Shown here: positions 6,336-13,147 of the stretch, piece after piece
How the letters are laid out: the number at the start of each line of letters is the position of its first letter
Position numbering within the stretch: the first letter of the stretch is position 1
Notes under the pieces: model-generated
Databases searched by the model: none
What the model was told of the DNA's origin: nothing
What the model saw: only the letters and a program-made list of their open reading frames with translations
Translations under genes and position numbers: made by a program
DNA from: a bacterium
GTDB taxonomy: Bacteria; Patescibacteriota; Minisyncoccia; UBA6257; GWB1-50-10
Direction of reading: 5' to 3'
Assembly (NCBI GenBank): GCA_021825465.1
Contig: JAKAGX010000016.1
Location: 1-15,474, forward strand
DNA length: 15,474 nucleotides

Positions 6336-6364
6336 TTGACTTGTGGAAAGGTTTTTTCTATTAT
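6336..6364 (+). promoter_or_regulatory. Promoter of the infA-rpsI operon
   Basis: TTGACT (6336-6341) and TATTAT (6359-6364) match the sigma-70-type consensus at five of six positions each, with a 17-bp spacer, making this the strongest promoter in the window. Transcription should start near 6371, four or five bases before the infA ATG. It begins six bases after the right arm of element D. Confidence 0.8.
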
Positions 6365-6375
6365 AGAAGTACTTG

Positions 6376-6603
6376 ATGAAAACCGGAGAGAAGCTTTTGC
6401 AAGTCCACGGGATCGTGGTAGAAGCGCTCCCGGGGTTGCTTTTTAGGGTCAAGTCTCAGTCTTCGAACGGCGAGAAAGAAATCCTCGCCCATTTAGCGGG
6501 GAGATTGAAATTGAACCGAATCAAAGTGATCCCTGGAGACAAAGTCATCATGGAGATGACGAACGAGAACGATACCCGGGGAAGAATTGTAAGAAGACTT
6601 TAA
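6376..6603 (+). CDS. infA: Translation initiation factor IF-1
   Basis: The product has 75 residues, close to the usual 72. It is an S1-like OB-fold that sits in the ribosomal A site during initiation. Family marks are HGIVVEALPGLLFRVK near the start, then ILAHLAGRLKLNRIKVIPGDKVIMEM and the RGRIVRRL end. The preceding TTG (6373) would add one residue; ATG 6376 fits the predicted transcript start. It is the first gene of the operon and is followed by rpmJ after 14 bp, the common bacterial order. Confidence 0.95.
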   Translation: MKTGEKLLQVHGIVVEALPGLLFRVKSQSSNGEKEILAHLAGRLKLNRIKVIPGDKVIMEMTNENDTRGRIVRRL

Positions 6604-6617
6604 TATAAGAGAAATCA

Positions 6618-6734
6618 ATGAAGGTGCGGGCATCCGTAAAAAAGATTTGTGCAAGCTGCAAGACCGTAAAGCGAAACGGTCGGTTATACGTCATTTGTCC
6701 GAAAAACCCGAAGCATAAACAACGGCAGGGATAA
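6618..6734 (+). CDS. rpmJ: Ribosomal protein L36 (bL36)
   Basis: The product has 38 residues, translated directly from the sequence: MKVRASVKKICASCKTVKR, then NGRLYVICPKNPKHKQRQG. It has the zinc-ribbon ligands Cys11, Cys14, Cys27 and a following His (KHKQ), so it is the zinc-binding form. It ends two bases before rpsM, in the conserved infA-rpmJ-rpsM order. Confidence 0.95.
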   Translation: MKVRASVKKICASCKTVKRNGRLYVICPKNPKHKQRQG

Positions 6735-6736
6735 TT

Positions 6737-7120
6737 ATGAGAGTCGCAGGAGTCAACATACCCGACAATAAGAAGATTCAGTACGCACTGGCGTACCTTT
6801 ACGGCGTGGGCCCGACGCTTGCCGTTAAGATCCTTTCATCCACGAAAGTGAATGTCGATAAGCGGGCGAAGGATCTTACTCCGGAAGAAGTGAACAAGAT
6901 CCAGTCATTCATCGAAAAGAATTTCAAGATCGAAGGCGAGCTCCGGCAAGCGGTCCGCCAGAACATTTCGCGCCTCAAGGACATCAAGGCGTACCGCGGC
7001 ATCCGCCACTTGAGGAAGCTTCCGGTGAGAGGCCAGCGGACCAAAACCAATTCGAGAACGGTTCGCGGAAACGTCAGAAAGACCGCCGGCAGCGGTAAGC
7101 GGAAGGTTGAACTGAAATAA
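6737..7120 (+). CDS. rpsM: Ribosomal protein S13 (uS13)
   Basis: The product has 127 residues, a small-subunit head protein that contacts tRNA and 5S/L5 across the subunit interface. MRVAGVNIPDNKKIQYALAY at the start, YGVGPTLAVKIL, and the signature GIRHLRKLPVRGQRTKTNSRT near residues 87-107 are diagnostic. AGGG at 6727-6730 gives a plausible Shine-Dalgarno six bases before the ATG. It is followed by rpsK after 4 bp. Confidence 0.97.
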   Translation: MRVAGVNIPDNKKIQYALAYLYGVGPTLAVKILSSTKVNVDKRAKDLTPEEVNKIQSFIEKNFKIEGELRQAVRQNISRLKDIKAYRGIRHLRKLPVRGQRTKTNSRTVRGNVRKTAGSGKRKVELK

Positions 7121-7124
7121 AACC

Positions 7125-7577
7125 ATGGGAAAGAAAAAAGTCATACAAAAATCGAAGGAGGAAGTCATCAAGGAGAACGAATCCGTCGAGCACGCGGTTT
7201 CAAAGCAAACGGGATCGTCCGGGCGCCAAAAATTCTCCGAGGGAAAGATCTTCATCCAATCCACATACAACAACACGATCATTTCGGTCACCGACCAAAA
7301 GGGGAACGTCATTGCTTGGATGTCCGCGGGATCGCTCGGATTCTCCGGCCCCAAAAAAGCGACGCCGTTCGCCGCTTCGAAAGTCGCGGAAGCGATCGCC
7401 CAGAAGGTTGAAAAAACGGGGCCGTCGACGGTCGAGATCTACCTTCGCGGAGTCGGTTCCGGCAGGGATTCTGCCGTCCGGTCGTTCGCTGCAAAGGGTT
7501 TTAATATCACCGCCATTAAAGACGTCACCCCCATTCCCCATAACGGTCCCAAGCCGCCGAAAGTAAGAAGGGTTTAA
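7125..7577 (+). CDS. rpsK: Ribosomal protein S11 (uS11) with extended N-terminus
   Basis: The product has 150 residues; the family is usually about 129. The conserved part begins at GKIFIQSTYNNTIISVTD (about residue 40) and ends with DVTPIPHNGPKPPKVRRV. Before it lies a Lys/Glu/Ser-rich tail roughly 20 residues longer than in E. coli, with no internal Met that would give a shorter start. S11 sits on the 30S platform beside the mRNA exit channel. No Shine-Dalgarno is seen in the 4-bp gap to rpsM. Confidence 0.95.
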   Translation: MGKKKVIQKSKEEVIKENESVEHAVSKQTGSSGRQKFSEGKIFIQSTYNNTIISVTDQKGNVIAWMSAGSLGFSGPKKATPFAASKVAEAIAQKVEKTGPSTVEIYLRGVGSGRDSAVRSFAAKGFNITAIKDVTPIPHNGPKPPKVRRV

Positions 7578-7581
7578 AAAA

Positions 7582-8184
7582 ATGAAACCGGTCAAAGAAA
7601 AAAAAGAACGGGCACTCGGCATCAAGCTCTTTTTGAAAGCCGATCGCTGTAATTCGCCCAAGTGCGCAACGGTCAGAAAGCCGTACGGGCCGGGCATGCA
7701 CGGGCAGAAAAGAAAGCGGATGCCTTCCGATTTCGCTCGGCAATTGAAGGAAAAACAAAAAGTGCAGCTTCTTTATGGATTGAACAATCGGCAGGTCATG
7801 AATCTCTTCAGAAAAAGCTCGCCTGCGGAGATCTTTTCGGTCTTGGAGCGGAGGCTCGATCGCGTCGTGTACTACCTCGGATTCGCCGCCTCGCCCCGCG
7901 TCGGCAGGCAGATGGTTTCCCACGGACACATTACGGTGAACGGGAAGCGCGTGACAATTCCTTCATATCGTGTTAAAGTTCACGACGTCATTTCGATACG
8001 CCCCGAATCAAGGAGCGGCAAACTTTTCGAAGGGCTCGACGAACGACTGAAACAGCGGGAGGTCCCTTCGTGGTTGAAATTCACGATCGAGAATCTTTCC
8101 GGTGAATGCATTGCCGAACCTGATCTGGGAGGGGCACAAGTGCCTTTTGACATAAGTTTGGTCGGTGAATTTTATTCAAGATAA
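7582..8184 (+). CDS. rpsD: Ribosomal protein S4 (uS4)
   Basis: The product has 200 residues, a primary 16S rRNA binder. The N-terminal part carries LFLKADRCNSPKCATVRKPYGPGMHG, followed by QLKEKQKVQLLYGL. The S4 RNA-binding fold is at about residues 90-155 (RLDRVVYYLGFAASPRVGRQMVSHGHITVNGKRVTIPSYRV), and the protein ends SLVGEFYSR. Only two cysteines remain in the N-terminal region (C24 and C29), so a four-Cys zinc site is absent. AAGGGT lies in the end of rpsK about eight bases before the ATG. In many bacteria S4 represses its operon; I see no evidence for or against that here. Confidence 0.97.
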   Translation: MKPVKEKKERALGIKLFLKADRCNSPKCATVRKPYGPGMHGQKRKRMPSDFARQLKEKQKVQLLYGLNNRQVMNLFRKSSPAEIFSVLERRLDRVVYYLGFAASPRVGRQMVSHGHITVNGKRVTIPSYRVKVHDVISIRPESRSGKLFEGLDERLKQREVPSWLKFTIENLSGECIAEPDLGGAQVPFDISLVGEFYSR

Positions 8185-8189
8185 AATAA

Positions 8190-8930
8190 ATGAAATATTC
8201 TCATTTGAGCGAAACGGTATCCATTAAAACCGTTTCAGAAAAAGAAAACGTCGGTACGTTCCATATCGAGGGGTTGTACAGTGGTTTTGGGATGACGCTC
8301 GGAAACGCTTTGCGGCGGGTCCTCCTGTCGTCGTTGCCGGGTGCCGCCATCACGCAGTTCAAGGCAAAGGGCGTCGATCATGAATTTTCAACGCTGCCCG
8401 GCATGGTAGAAGACGTCGTCGAGCTTTCCTTGAATCTGAAGAAGGTCAGATTTTATTTCACGGCCGACGAGCCGCAAACGCTCACGATCCGCTCGAAGGG
8501 GGAAGGGGAAGTTACGGCGGGTGACATCGAGGAAAACGCATTCGTAAAAGTTTTGAACAAAGATCTGCACTTGGCGACGCTGACCAAAAAAGGCGCTGAA
8601 TTCGATGCCGAAATCGTCGTCGAAAAGGGCCTTGGGTATGTTGTCGCTGAATCCCGCAAAATGGAGCGGTTGTCGGTCGGAACGATCGTCATCGATTCCA
8701 TCTTTTCGCCCGTCATGAAGGTTTCGTTCGAAGTTGAAAATATGCGCGTCGGCGACCGGACCGATTTCAATCGCTTGAAAATGGAGATTGAAACCGACGG
8801 ATCCATCAGCCCGTCCGAAGCGATCCACAAGGCAGCGAACGTTTTGAAAGACCACTTCGAGAAGGTTGCCGAAGTTGAAGTTCATGCAGCTGAGGTTCCG
8901 GAAGAAAAACCCGCGAAAAAGAAGAAATAA
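8190..8930 (+). CDS. rpoA: RNA polymerase alpha subunit lacking the C-terminal domain
   Basis: The product has 246 residues against about 310-330 in most bacteria. The N-terminal dimerisation and assembly domain is complete: FHIEGLYSGFGMTLGNALRRVLLSSLPG (residues about 24-51), STLPGMVEDVVELSLNLKKVRF, VEKGLGYVVAE, and the MEIETDGSISPSEAIHKAANVLKDHF helix. After that only a short tail ending EEKPAKKKK is present. The helix-hairpin-helix C-terminal domain that contacts UP elements and many activators is absent. The stop is immediately followed by rplQ (TAATG overlap), with no leftover CTD reading frame, so this is a true short form and not a frameshift. Confidence 0.95.
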   Translation: MKYSHLSETVSIKTVSEKENVGTFHIEGLYSGFGMTLGNALRRVLLSSLPGAAITQFKAKGVDHEFSTLPGMVEDVVELSLNLKKVRFYFTADEPQTLTIRSKGEGEVTAGDIEENAFVKVLNKDLHLATLTKKGAEFDAEIVVEKGLGYVVAESRKMERLSVGTIVIDSIFSPVMKVSFEVENMRVGDRTDFNRLKMEIETDGSISPSEAIHKAANVLKDHFEKVAEVEVHAAEVPEEKPAKKKK

Positions 8931-9280
8931 TGAGGCATTTGCACAAAGGCAGAAAATTCGGTTTAAAAACGGGAAGGAGAAAGTCGTTTCTCAAAATTCT
9001 CGCCAGCAACTTGATCAGCCACGAACACGTCGTGACGACCGAAGCGCGGGCAAAAGAAATAAAATCGATCGTGGAACGATACGTCACGTACGGCAAACGG
9101 CAGAATCTCGCCGGCATGAAGCTGTTGTTGAAATACTTGCCGAAGAAATCGGCATACAAGGTGTATCACGAACTTGCGCCGCGCTATAAAGACCGGAAAG
9201 GGGGATATGTAAGGATTTTGAAACTTGCCGCGCCGAGAAGGAACGACGGTTCGAAAATGGCGAAAATAGAATTTGTATAA
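8930..9280 (+). CDS. rplQ: Ribosomal protein L17 (bL17)
   Basis: The product has 116 residues, of normal length, and lies near the polypeptide exit of the 50S subunit. MRHLHKGRKFGLKTGRRKSF and LISHEHVVTTEARAKEIKSIVE are the N-terminal family signatures, and the end GGYVRILKLAAPRRNDGSKMAKIEFV is also typical. The ATG shares one base with the rpoA stop (TAATG), so translation is probably coupled. Confidence 0.97.
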   Translation: MRHLHKGRKFGLKTGRRKSFLKILASNLISHEHVVTTEARAKEIKSIVERYVTYGKRQNLAGMKLLLKYLPKKSAYKVYHELAPRYKDRKGGYVRILKLAAPRRNDGSKMAKIEFV

Positions 9281-9284
9281 ATCC

Positions 9285-9629
9285 ATGAAGGAACACGTTA
9301 TCGATGCAAAAAACAAGAAGTTGGGGAGGCTCGCCTCGGAGATCGCAATGATCCTTCAGGGGAAGCTCGATCCGCACTATAACCCCCGCTTGGAAGGGGA
9401 AGACAAGGTGATCGTAAGGAATGTGACAGGCATCGTCCTTTCGGGGAGAAAGCCGACCACGAAGATTTACTACCGGCACACCGGTCCTTTAGGTCACTTG
9501 AAAGAGGATAAATTCGAGGATGTTTTCAAAAAGAAACCGGCATGGGTTTTGCGGCATGCCGTGCGATTGATGCTTCCCAAGAATAAATTGGCCGCCAAAA
9601 GGTTGAAGAGACTGGTCGTCGAACAATAA
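9285..9629 (+). CDS. rplM: Ribosomal protein L13 (uL13), short form
   Basis: The product has 114 residues versus about 142 in E. coli. It starts at VIDAKNKKLGRLASEIA, so roughly the first 15 residues of the family are missing, and it stops at AAKRLKRLVVEQ without the usual C-terminal tail. Core motifs are present: DKVIVRNVTGIVLSGRKPTTKIYYRHTG and the AVRLMLPKNKLAAKRLKRL segment. A TTG at 9273 would add four residues overlapping rplQ; ATG 9285, four bases after rplQ, is preferred. It is paired with rpsI as in most bacteria. Confidence 0.95.
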   Translation: MKEHVIDAKNKKLGRLASEIAMILQGKLDPHYNPRLEGEDKVIVRNVTGIVLSGRKPTTKIYYRHTGPLGHLKEDKFEDVFKKKPAWVLRHAVRLMLPKNKLAAKRLKRLVVEQ

Positions 9630-9630
9630 T

Positions 9631-10053
9631 ATGCCGCCGAAGAAAACGAAAGAAAAATACATCGAAGCGATCGGACGGAGGAAAACGGCCGTTGCTCGCG
9701 TTCGGATCCCCGCGAAGAAAAGCCAAAAAGAAACCGAAGTTGAAATAACGGTGAATGAAAAAGCGATAGAAAAATATTTCCCGTTGAAAAAGAATCAAGA
9801 GACGGCGAAAGCGCCGTTCAAAGCACTGACCCTCAAGGGATATGCGGGTGAAGTGAAAGTTGTAGGCGGCGGCGTGAATGCGCAGGCGGAAGCGATCCGC
9901 TTGGGATTTGCCCGGGCGCTTCTTACCATGAATCCGGACTGGAGATCGACGTTGAAGGCGCTTGGATTTTTGAAGCGCGATCCGAGAATGGTGGAACGAA
10001 AGAAATACGGTTTACGCAAAGCTAGGAGACCCCAGCAGTGGCGCAAGAGATAA
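9631..10053 (+). CDS. rpsI: Ribosomal protein S9 (uS9)
   Basis: The product has 140 residues. Conserved parts are YIEAIGRRKTAVARVRI near the N-terminus, GGGVNAQAEAIRLGFARALL, and the C-terminal KYGLRKARRPQQWRKR, whose last Lys-Arg reaches the P-site tRNA. A Lys-rich stretch near residue 30 (KKSQKETEV) slightly lengthens the protein relative to E. coli (130). It starts one base after rplM and is the last gene of the operon, directly before a terminator. Confidence 0.97.
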   Translation: MPPKKTKEKYIEAIGRRKTAVARVRIPAKKSQKETEVEITVNEKAIEKYFPLKKNQETAKAPFKALTLKGYAGEVKVVGGGVNAQAEAIRLGFARALLTMNPDWRSTLKALGFLKRDPRMVERKKYGLRKARRPQQWRKR

Positions 10054-10054
10054 G

Positions 10055-10082
10055 AAAAACCCCGCAGAAATGCGGGGTTTTT
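10055..10082 (+). terminator. Rho-independent terminator of the infA-rpsI operon
   Basis: A 12-bp perfect stem (10055-10066 and 10071-10082) is closed by a GAAA tetraloop, with the T tract forming the end of the stem and TTTG following. It begins two bases after the rpsI stop. Confidence 0.92.
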
Positions 10083-10175
10083 GTTTGACGACGCCCCCTT
10101 GTTGTCCTATTGTGAAGTATCCAAAAACACGGCGTTCTTGGATGAAGAGATTTTTAACAAACAGAAAGGATAGCA

Positions 10176-10406
10176 ATGGACGATAAGGATCTGAAAAGCT
10201 TGATCGGAAACTCCTTTACCGGATACTGCCCAAGGTGTTCCTGTACGGAAAAAATGAGGCTCAATAAGGGCGATTTTTGGGAATGCGTGGGATGCGGTTT
10301 TCAGGTGGGAGCTGCCGAAGGGTTCATCTTCGTGATCTGTACGGAAAAGGGCAAAGGGAATTTCGTGGAACCGCCGGTTCATTTTCCGGTGGTGCGTGCC
10401 CTTTGA
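10176..10406 (+). CDS. Small zinc-ribbon protein of unknown function
   Basis: The product has 76 residues. Two Cys pairs, CPRC (residues 18-21) and CVGC (37-40), with an extra Cys23, form a classic zinc ribbon: YCPRCSC...WECVGCGFQVG. There are no transmembrane segments or catalytic signature. The second half (EGFIFVICTEKGKGNFVEPP) is not recognised. An AAAGGA lies about seven bases before the ATG, one of the few good Shine-Dalgarno sequences here. It stands alone, downstream of the ribosomal operon terminator and convergent with the PEGA gene. It may bind nucleic acid or a protein partner; nothing decides between these. Confidence 0.7.
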   Translation: MDDKDLKSLIGNSFTGYCPRCSCTEKMRLNKGDFWECVGCGFQVGAAEGFIFVICTEKGKGNFVEPPVHFPVVRAL

Positions 10407-10414
10407 TGCCAATG

Positions 10415-10456
10415 ATTCCCCAATCGATATGATCGAGCGGGGAATTCTTTATTTTT
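10415..10456 (+). terminator. Probable terminator between zinc-ribbon and PEGA genes
   Basis: attcccc (10415-10421) pairs with ggggaat (10439-10445), and inside it tcgat (10424-10428) pairs with atcga (10432-10436). A T-rich run (ctttattttt) follows at 10447-10456. It lies nine bases after the zinc-ribbon stop and overlaps the end of the convergent PEGA gene. The stem is interrupted, so strength is uncertain. Confidence 0.5.
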
Positions 10457-11777
10457 GGCTCAAGTTGATCTCGAAGAGAGAGCCGTCCTTGATGAAATAA
10501 AGCGTATTTCCGTTCACGAGCGCCTTTGAAACATCGCTTTCGATCTCGTATTGATTTTGAGGGGTCCTTTCATCCAATTCACTTACCATCAACATGCTGC
10601 TTTCAAGGAAAATGCCGTAGTTCGAAGCGGAAGGGATCCACAGGAAATCGGTGACGGGTGCCGTATGCCGGATTTGCCACGAAGCGCCTTTTGCGACCTC
10701 CTCGTCCATCTTATAGTCGGTTACCGCGAACATCGAACAGTCGCCGTTCTTTGAAATGACCGCAAGGCGGGTCCCGTCGAGCGAGGGGGAAATGCTCCAA
10801 ACCGGGCTCGAAGACGATTCCGCAAGGGTCGTCGTTTGATTGGAGCGGTCGTATTCGTAAAGGTTGCCGTTCGAACTCACAAGGTAAAGGATACTGCCGT
10901 CGCCGTTGCTCTTCATTGACGTTATCGTGCCCGATATGCCGGTCGTCATGGTTACGTCCGTCCGGAGGAGCGGATTGACCGAAAAAATATCGCCGTTGCT
11001 TTCGGCAATGAAAAGTTCGTTGCCGTTCTCGTAAGCGTTCGTATCTCCCTCTATGGCATAAAGCGGCCGAGCGGCTCCCGTTGTGAGGCTCACCGAATAC
11101 ACTTCTTTGTTGCCGACGGCCAAAACGGCATTTTGGTCGAACGGATGGAAAAACCAGTAGTCGATTTTGACGCCTTTCGGCAGAATGATCGTCGTCGACG
11201 AAGAAGCATTCCCGAGATTGGTAAGATAATAACCCTTGGCATCGCCTGTCACGATGACATCCCTTCCATTATCGTTGAGGAGCACCGTCGAGCCCTTTAT
11301 CGTCTTCTTGCCGAACATGAGCGTGTTTGGATCGGTTTTCAAAACGAGGCCGTTTCCCGTGAGCCAAAAGTCGGAAACGGTATAATCGGAAATCTTTTTG
11401 GCGTTCCAATTGACGGGCCAGAGGATAATGGAAGAAGCGGCGGTTACGACCCCTGGTTTCACCATGAGGGTTTTTTGCCAGGGTGCGTAGCCGGGGTACT
11501 CCACTTCGACGGTATAATTGCCGGGAACAAGATTGTTCAAAAAGACGCCATTCCCGAAAAGCGTGTTGATGATGCTCGAATAATCGCGTACCACCCCGTT
11601 CATCCGCACTTCGGCGCCGGACGGGGTATAGTTCAAGAACAAGCCGCCGGTCCTCGAAAACGTGAGGGTTTGAAAATCGAAGGTCAGGCCTTGCGCCGAA
11701 ACGATGAGATAGGCCCCTCCAACGATGAAAACGACGATAAAGAAATAGAAGAAAATCTTCCTTGCTTTTACATTCAT
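10449..11777 (-). CDS. PEGA-domain membrane protein with beta-propeller-like C-terminus
   Basis: The product has 442 residues. One N-terminal transmembrane helix (about residues 8-27, after MNVKARK) anchors an outside portion. Residues about 44-110 form a PEGA domain: GGLFLNYTPSGAEVRMNG, then LVPGNYTVEVEYPGYAPWQKTLMV. The remaining ~320 residues consist of repeated short strands with turns such as GKKTIKGSTVLLNDNG, SSNGNLYEYDRSN and PSLDGTRLAVISKNGD, the pattern of a WD40/TolB-like beta-propeller. PEGA proteins of this layout are common in CPR genomes and are thought to be surface proteins; the ligand is unknown. It is transcribed divergently from murA with a shared promoter region. ATG 11777 is chosen over 11773 because it is the first after the -10 box. 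Confidence 0.8.
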   Translation of the reverse strand: MNVKARKIFFYFFIVVFIVGGAYLIVSAQGLTFDFQTLTFSRTGGLFLNYTPSGAEVRMNGVVRDYSSIINTLFGNGVFLNNLVPGNYTVEVEYPGYAPWQKTLMVKPGVVTAASSIILWPVNWNAKKISDYTVSDFWLTGNGLVLKTDPNTLMFGKKTIKGSTVLLNDNGRDVIVTGDAKGYYLTNLGNASSSTTIILPKGVKIDYWFFHPFDQNAVLAVGNKEVYSVSLTTGAARPLYAIEGDTNAYENGNELFIAESNGDIFSVNPLLRTDVTMTTGISGTITSMKSNGDGSILYLVSSNGNLYEYDRSNQTTTLAESSSSPVWSISPSLDGTRLAVISKNGDCSMFAVTDYKMDEEVAKGASWQIRHTAPVTDFLWIPSASNYGIFLESSMLMVSELDERTPQNQYEIESDVSKALVNGNTLYFIKDGSLFEINLSQK

Positions 11778-11788
11778 TCGGATTTAAC

Positions 11789-11795
11789 TATAATA
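11789..11795. promoter_or_regulatory. Shared symmetrical -10 box for murA (+) and the PEGA gene (-)
   Basis: TATAAT on the plus strand (11789-11794) and TATTAT on the minus strand (11795 down to 11790) overlap by five bases. The murA ATG (11809) and the PEGA ATG (11777) lie 14 and 12 bases away on opposite sides, giving leaders of about 6-8 nt each. -35 elements are not clear on either side. Confidence 0.6.
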
Positions 11796-11808
11796 CCCGT
11801 AAGACAAA

Positions 11809-13119
11809 ATGCCAAATACAACAGAGGAGTATTTTAGCGTGAAGGGGGGGCGTCCGATCAAGGGGACCGTGCGGCTTGCGGGGGCGAAAAATGCGGCGAC
11901 CAAAATGCTCGTCGCGTCGCTCTTGACCGACGAGGAATGCACGCTTGAGAATTTTCCGGATATCGGCGACACAAGGATCGTTTTGGAGCTTTGCGAAGTC
12001 CTCGGAAGCAAATTCGATTTCAAGGATTCCACGGTGACCATACGGACCGAAAAGATCAAAACGACGAAAGTGGAAGCTTTGAGCCGCAAGAACAGGATCC
12101 CCATCCTTGCACTGGGGCCGCTTCTCACAAGAATGGGAGAAGGGGAAGTCCCCATTGTCGGCGGCGACAAGATCGGCCCGCGGCCGGTCGACATGCATCT
12201 TGCGTCGCTCGAGGCGCTCGGGGCAGAGGTCGAGATCGGCACCGATTCATATCATGCAAGAGCTCCTCATGGCCTGAAAGGGGCGGAAATCACGTTCCGC
12301 TATCCTTCGGTCGGCGCTACGGAGCAAGTTATCATGGCGGCGGTCTTGGCGCGCGGGAAAACGATCGTAAGGAATGCCGCCGTCGAACCGGAGATCACCG
12401 ATCTCATCAAGGTTCTCCAAAAGATGGGCGCGATCATCGAACTCGGGACGAACCGTGTCATTTCCATTTACGGCGTGGAGCGCTTGAGGGGATTCAAGCA
12501 CCGGATCATGAGCGACCGGAACGAAGCGGTTTCGTTCGCATGTCTTGCCGTTGCGACCGACGGGGACATTTTTGCCGAAGGCGCCGAACAAGAGCATCTT
12601 ATTACGTTCTTGAACAGCTTGCGGCGGATCGGGGGGGAGTACGAGGTCCGCGAAAACGGCATCCGGTTCTGGCGCGCGAAAAAGCTCACGGGAACGAAGA
12701 TTGAAACGGAAACCCATCCGGGGTTCATGACCGATTGGCAGCAGCCGTTTACCGTCCTTTTAACGCAAAGTGAAGGCGCGTCGGTCGTCCACGAAACGGT
12801 GTACGAAGATCGGTTCGGATATACGAAAGACTTGAATTTAATGGGGGCAAATATTAAAGTAGTGAATGAATGCCTGGGCGACTTGCCCTGTCGATTCAAG
12901 GATAATTTAAGCCCGCACAGCGCCATCATCGAAGGTCCAACAAAGCTCCACGGAAGGGAAATCACCGTGCCCGACATCCGAGCCGGTATCGCCCACTTGA
13001 TAGCAGCACTGGTTGCGGAAGGAGAATCGACCATTCGGGGCATTTCGGAAATAGACAGAGGATACGAACGGATCGACGAGAGACTGAGGAAGCTAGGAGC
13101 CGATATTACGAGGGTATAG
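11809..13119 (+). CDS. murA: UDP-N-acetylglucosamine 1-carboxyvinyltransferase, Cys-to-Asp form
   Basis: The product has 436 residues and carries out the first committed step of peptidoglycan synthesis: enolpyruvyl transfer from phosphoenolpyruvate to UDP-GlcNAc. Substrate-binding Lys27-Asn28 lie in LAGAKNAA. The mobile loop reads GGDKIGPRPVDMHL (residues 118-131), with Asp120 where E. coli has catalytic Cys115 and Arg125 matching Arg120. The catalytic Asp is in MTDWQQPF, and the C-terminal DRGYERIDERLRKLGADITRV is typical. Asp at the loop position occurs naturally in Mycobacterium and Chlamydia MurA and makes the enzyme insensitive to fosfomycin. Length and motifs indicate an intact enzyme. 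It is followed by mreB after 28 bp. Confidence 0.96.
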   Translation: MPNTTEEYFSVKGGRPIKGTVRLAGAKNAATKMLVASLLTDEECTLENFPDIGDTRIVLELCEVLGSKFDFKDSTVTIRTEKIKTTKVEALSRKNRIPILALGPLLTRMGEGEVPIVGGDKIGPRPVDMHLASLEALGAEVEIGTDSYHARAPHGLKGAEITFRYPSVGATEQVIMAAVLARGKTIVRNAAVEPEITDLIKVLQKMGAIIELGTNRVISIYGVERLRGFKHRIMSDRNEAVSFACLAVATDGDIFAEGAEQEHLITFLNSLRRIGGEYEVRENGIRFWRAKKLTGTKIETETHPGFMTDWQQPFTVLLTQSEGASVVHETVYEDRFGYTKDLNLMGANIKVVNECLGDLPCRFKDNLSPHSAIIEGPTKLHGREITVPDIRAGIAHLIAALVAEGESTIRGISEIDRGYERIDERLRKLGADITRV

Positions 13120-13147
13120 GGACTGGGGTATAGAAAAACAAAGAACT

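Larger units (their letters stand above)
5992..6375. other. 384-bp gene-free stretch between the baseplate-J-like gene and infA
   Basis: It contains most of element C, a 21-bp A/T-rich spacer (6140-6160, including ttttat...ataaaa), element D, and then the infA promoter starting at 6336. I see no RNA gene or convincing open frame. The two palindromes stand back to back and account for nearly all of the stretch. Confidence 0.75.

Noticed and set aside
6157..6339. 60-codon frame across element D
   Set aside because: It is Arg/Pro/Ala-rich low-complexity sequence dictated by the palindrome, with no family resemblance.
8871..8935. Frameshift removing the RpoA C-terminal domain
   Set aside because: rplQ begins at the rpoA stop codon, leaving no room for a CTD-coding sequence in any frame.
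10083..10175. Promoter for the zinc-ribbon gene
   Set aside because: Several TTG-like and A/T-rich words occur but none gives a convincing pair of hexamers at 16-18 bp spacing.
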